A DNA stretch of 64,000 bases, from assembly GCA_910575275.1 (NCBI GenBank), contig CAJTEE010000004.1:270287-334286 (forward strand), given 5' to 3'. The first letter of the stretch is position 1; every line of letters starts with the position of its first letter. This document shows, one piece after another, positions 63,849 to 64,000 of this stretch. This DNA comes from Lachnospiraceae bacterium. Its GTDB lineage: Bacteria; Bacillota; Clostridia; Lachnospirales; Lachnospiraceae. The notes beneath the pieces are model-generated. The model did not search any database. It saw nothing but the letters and a program-made list of their open reading frames with translations, and was not told the DNA's origin. A program made the position numbers and the translations under genes.

Positions 63849-64000
63849 ATCAAAGTTGCCGCTCACAAGAGTGAGAGAGTCAACAGAGCACCTTGAGAAC
63901 TGAACAGTATGTAAAACCCTGAAAATTCTTATTAAGAAATGGCCGATAGGGTAGAGGCCATGGATGAGAACATTCAGAACAAAAACCTAAAACAACAGTA
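63849..64000 (+). other. rRNA operon leader (16S gene lies past the edge)
   Basis: The stretch contains CTCACAAGAGTGAG (stem) and ACCTTGAGAACTGAACAGTA, a sequence style typical just upstream of Clostridia 16S genes. The mature 16S 5' end is not reached. Confidence 0.65.

Overview
The window looks like the replication-origin region of a Lachnospiraceae-type Clostridia chromosome. The evidence is the Firmicutes oriC gene order, DUF3881 and DUF4446 family genes beside parAB, a DUF3784 membrane protein, a tRNA-Ser just before an rRNA promoter, and moderately low GC. The core block spans 38.6-64 kb. Leftward from the origin, on the minus strand, run an ECF transporter S component, rpmH, rnpA, yidD, yidC, jag/khpB, mnmE, mnmG, rsmG, then parA, parB, a DUF4446 gene, a DUF3881 gene and tRNA-Arg(CCT). 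Rightward, on the plus strand, run dnaA, dnaN, an S4-domain yaaA, recF, gyrB, gyrA, the two subunits of an iron-sulphur fumarase, tRNA-Ser(GCT) and the promoter and leader of an rRNA operon whose 16S gene lies past the window edge. DnaA boxes flank dnaA on both sides, and two parS sites lie at 42.3 and 44.1 kb.

The block from 1 to 38.6 kb is accessory and heavily decayed. It holds broken pieces of at least two conjugative elements: a serine-recombinase N-terminus, two sigma-like ORFs, helix-turn-helix fragments and a Tn916-type tyrosine integrase with several lesions. It also holds a dead IS transposase and remnants of TetR, MerR, HAD, FtsX, UvrA-like, amidase, GNAT, response-regulator and XRE genes. 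Among them sit intact cargo: a PepSY protein; a two-component system with an FtsX/ATPase exporter and an FMN-binding protein; a MATE transporter fused to a cytidylate-kinase-like domain behind an apparent attenuator; two ABC-2 exporters; an AraC/GyrI regulator; a TetR regulator; a PNPOx-like flavoprotein; a GNAT; and secreted or lipoprotein genes of unknown role.

The most interesting unit is at 30.3-32.8 kb. A BlaI-type repressor and an M56 (BlaR1-like) membrane metalloprotease are divergent from a small secreted protein. The extracytoplasmic domain of the protease is an ungapped paralogue of that secreted protein (about 78 of 133 residues identical by hand alignment). Three similar dyad operators lie in the shared intergenic region, and one sits across the promoter of the secreted-protein gene. 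This suggests a BlaI/BlaR1-like circuit in which the sensor domain and the regulated product share one fold.

Other structure includes duplicated segments between 17 and 28 kb, a lipoprotein family with one intact and three broken copies, a short dispersed motif near gene-fragment breakpoints, and structured intergenic repeats in the debris between the two parS sites.
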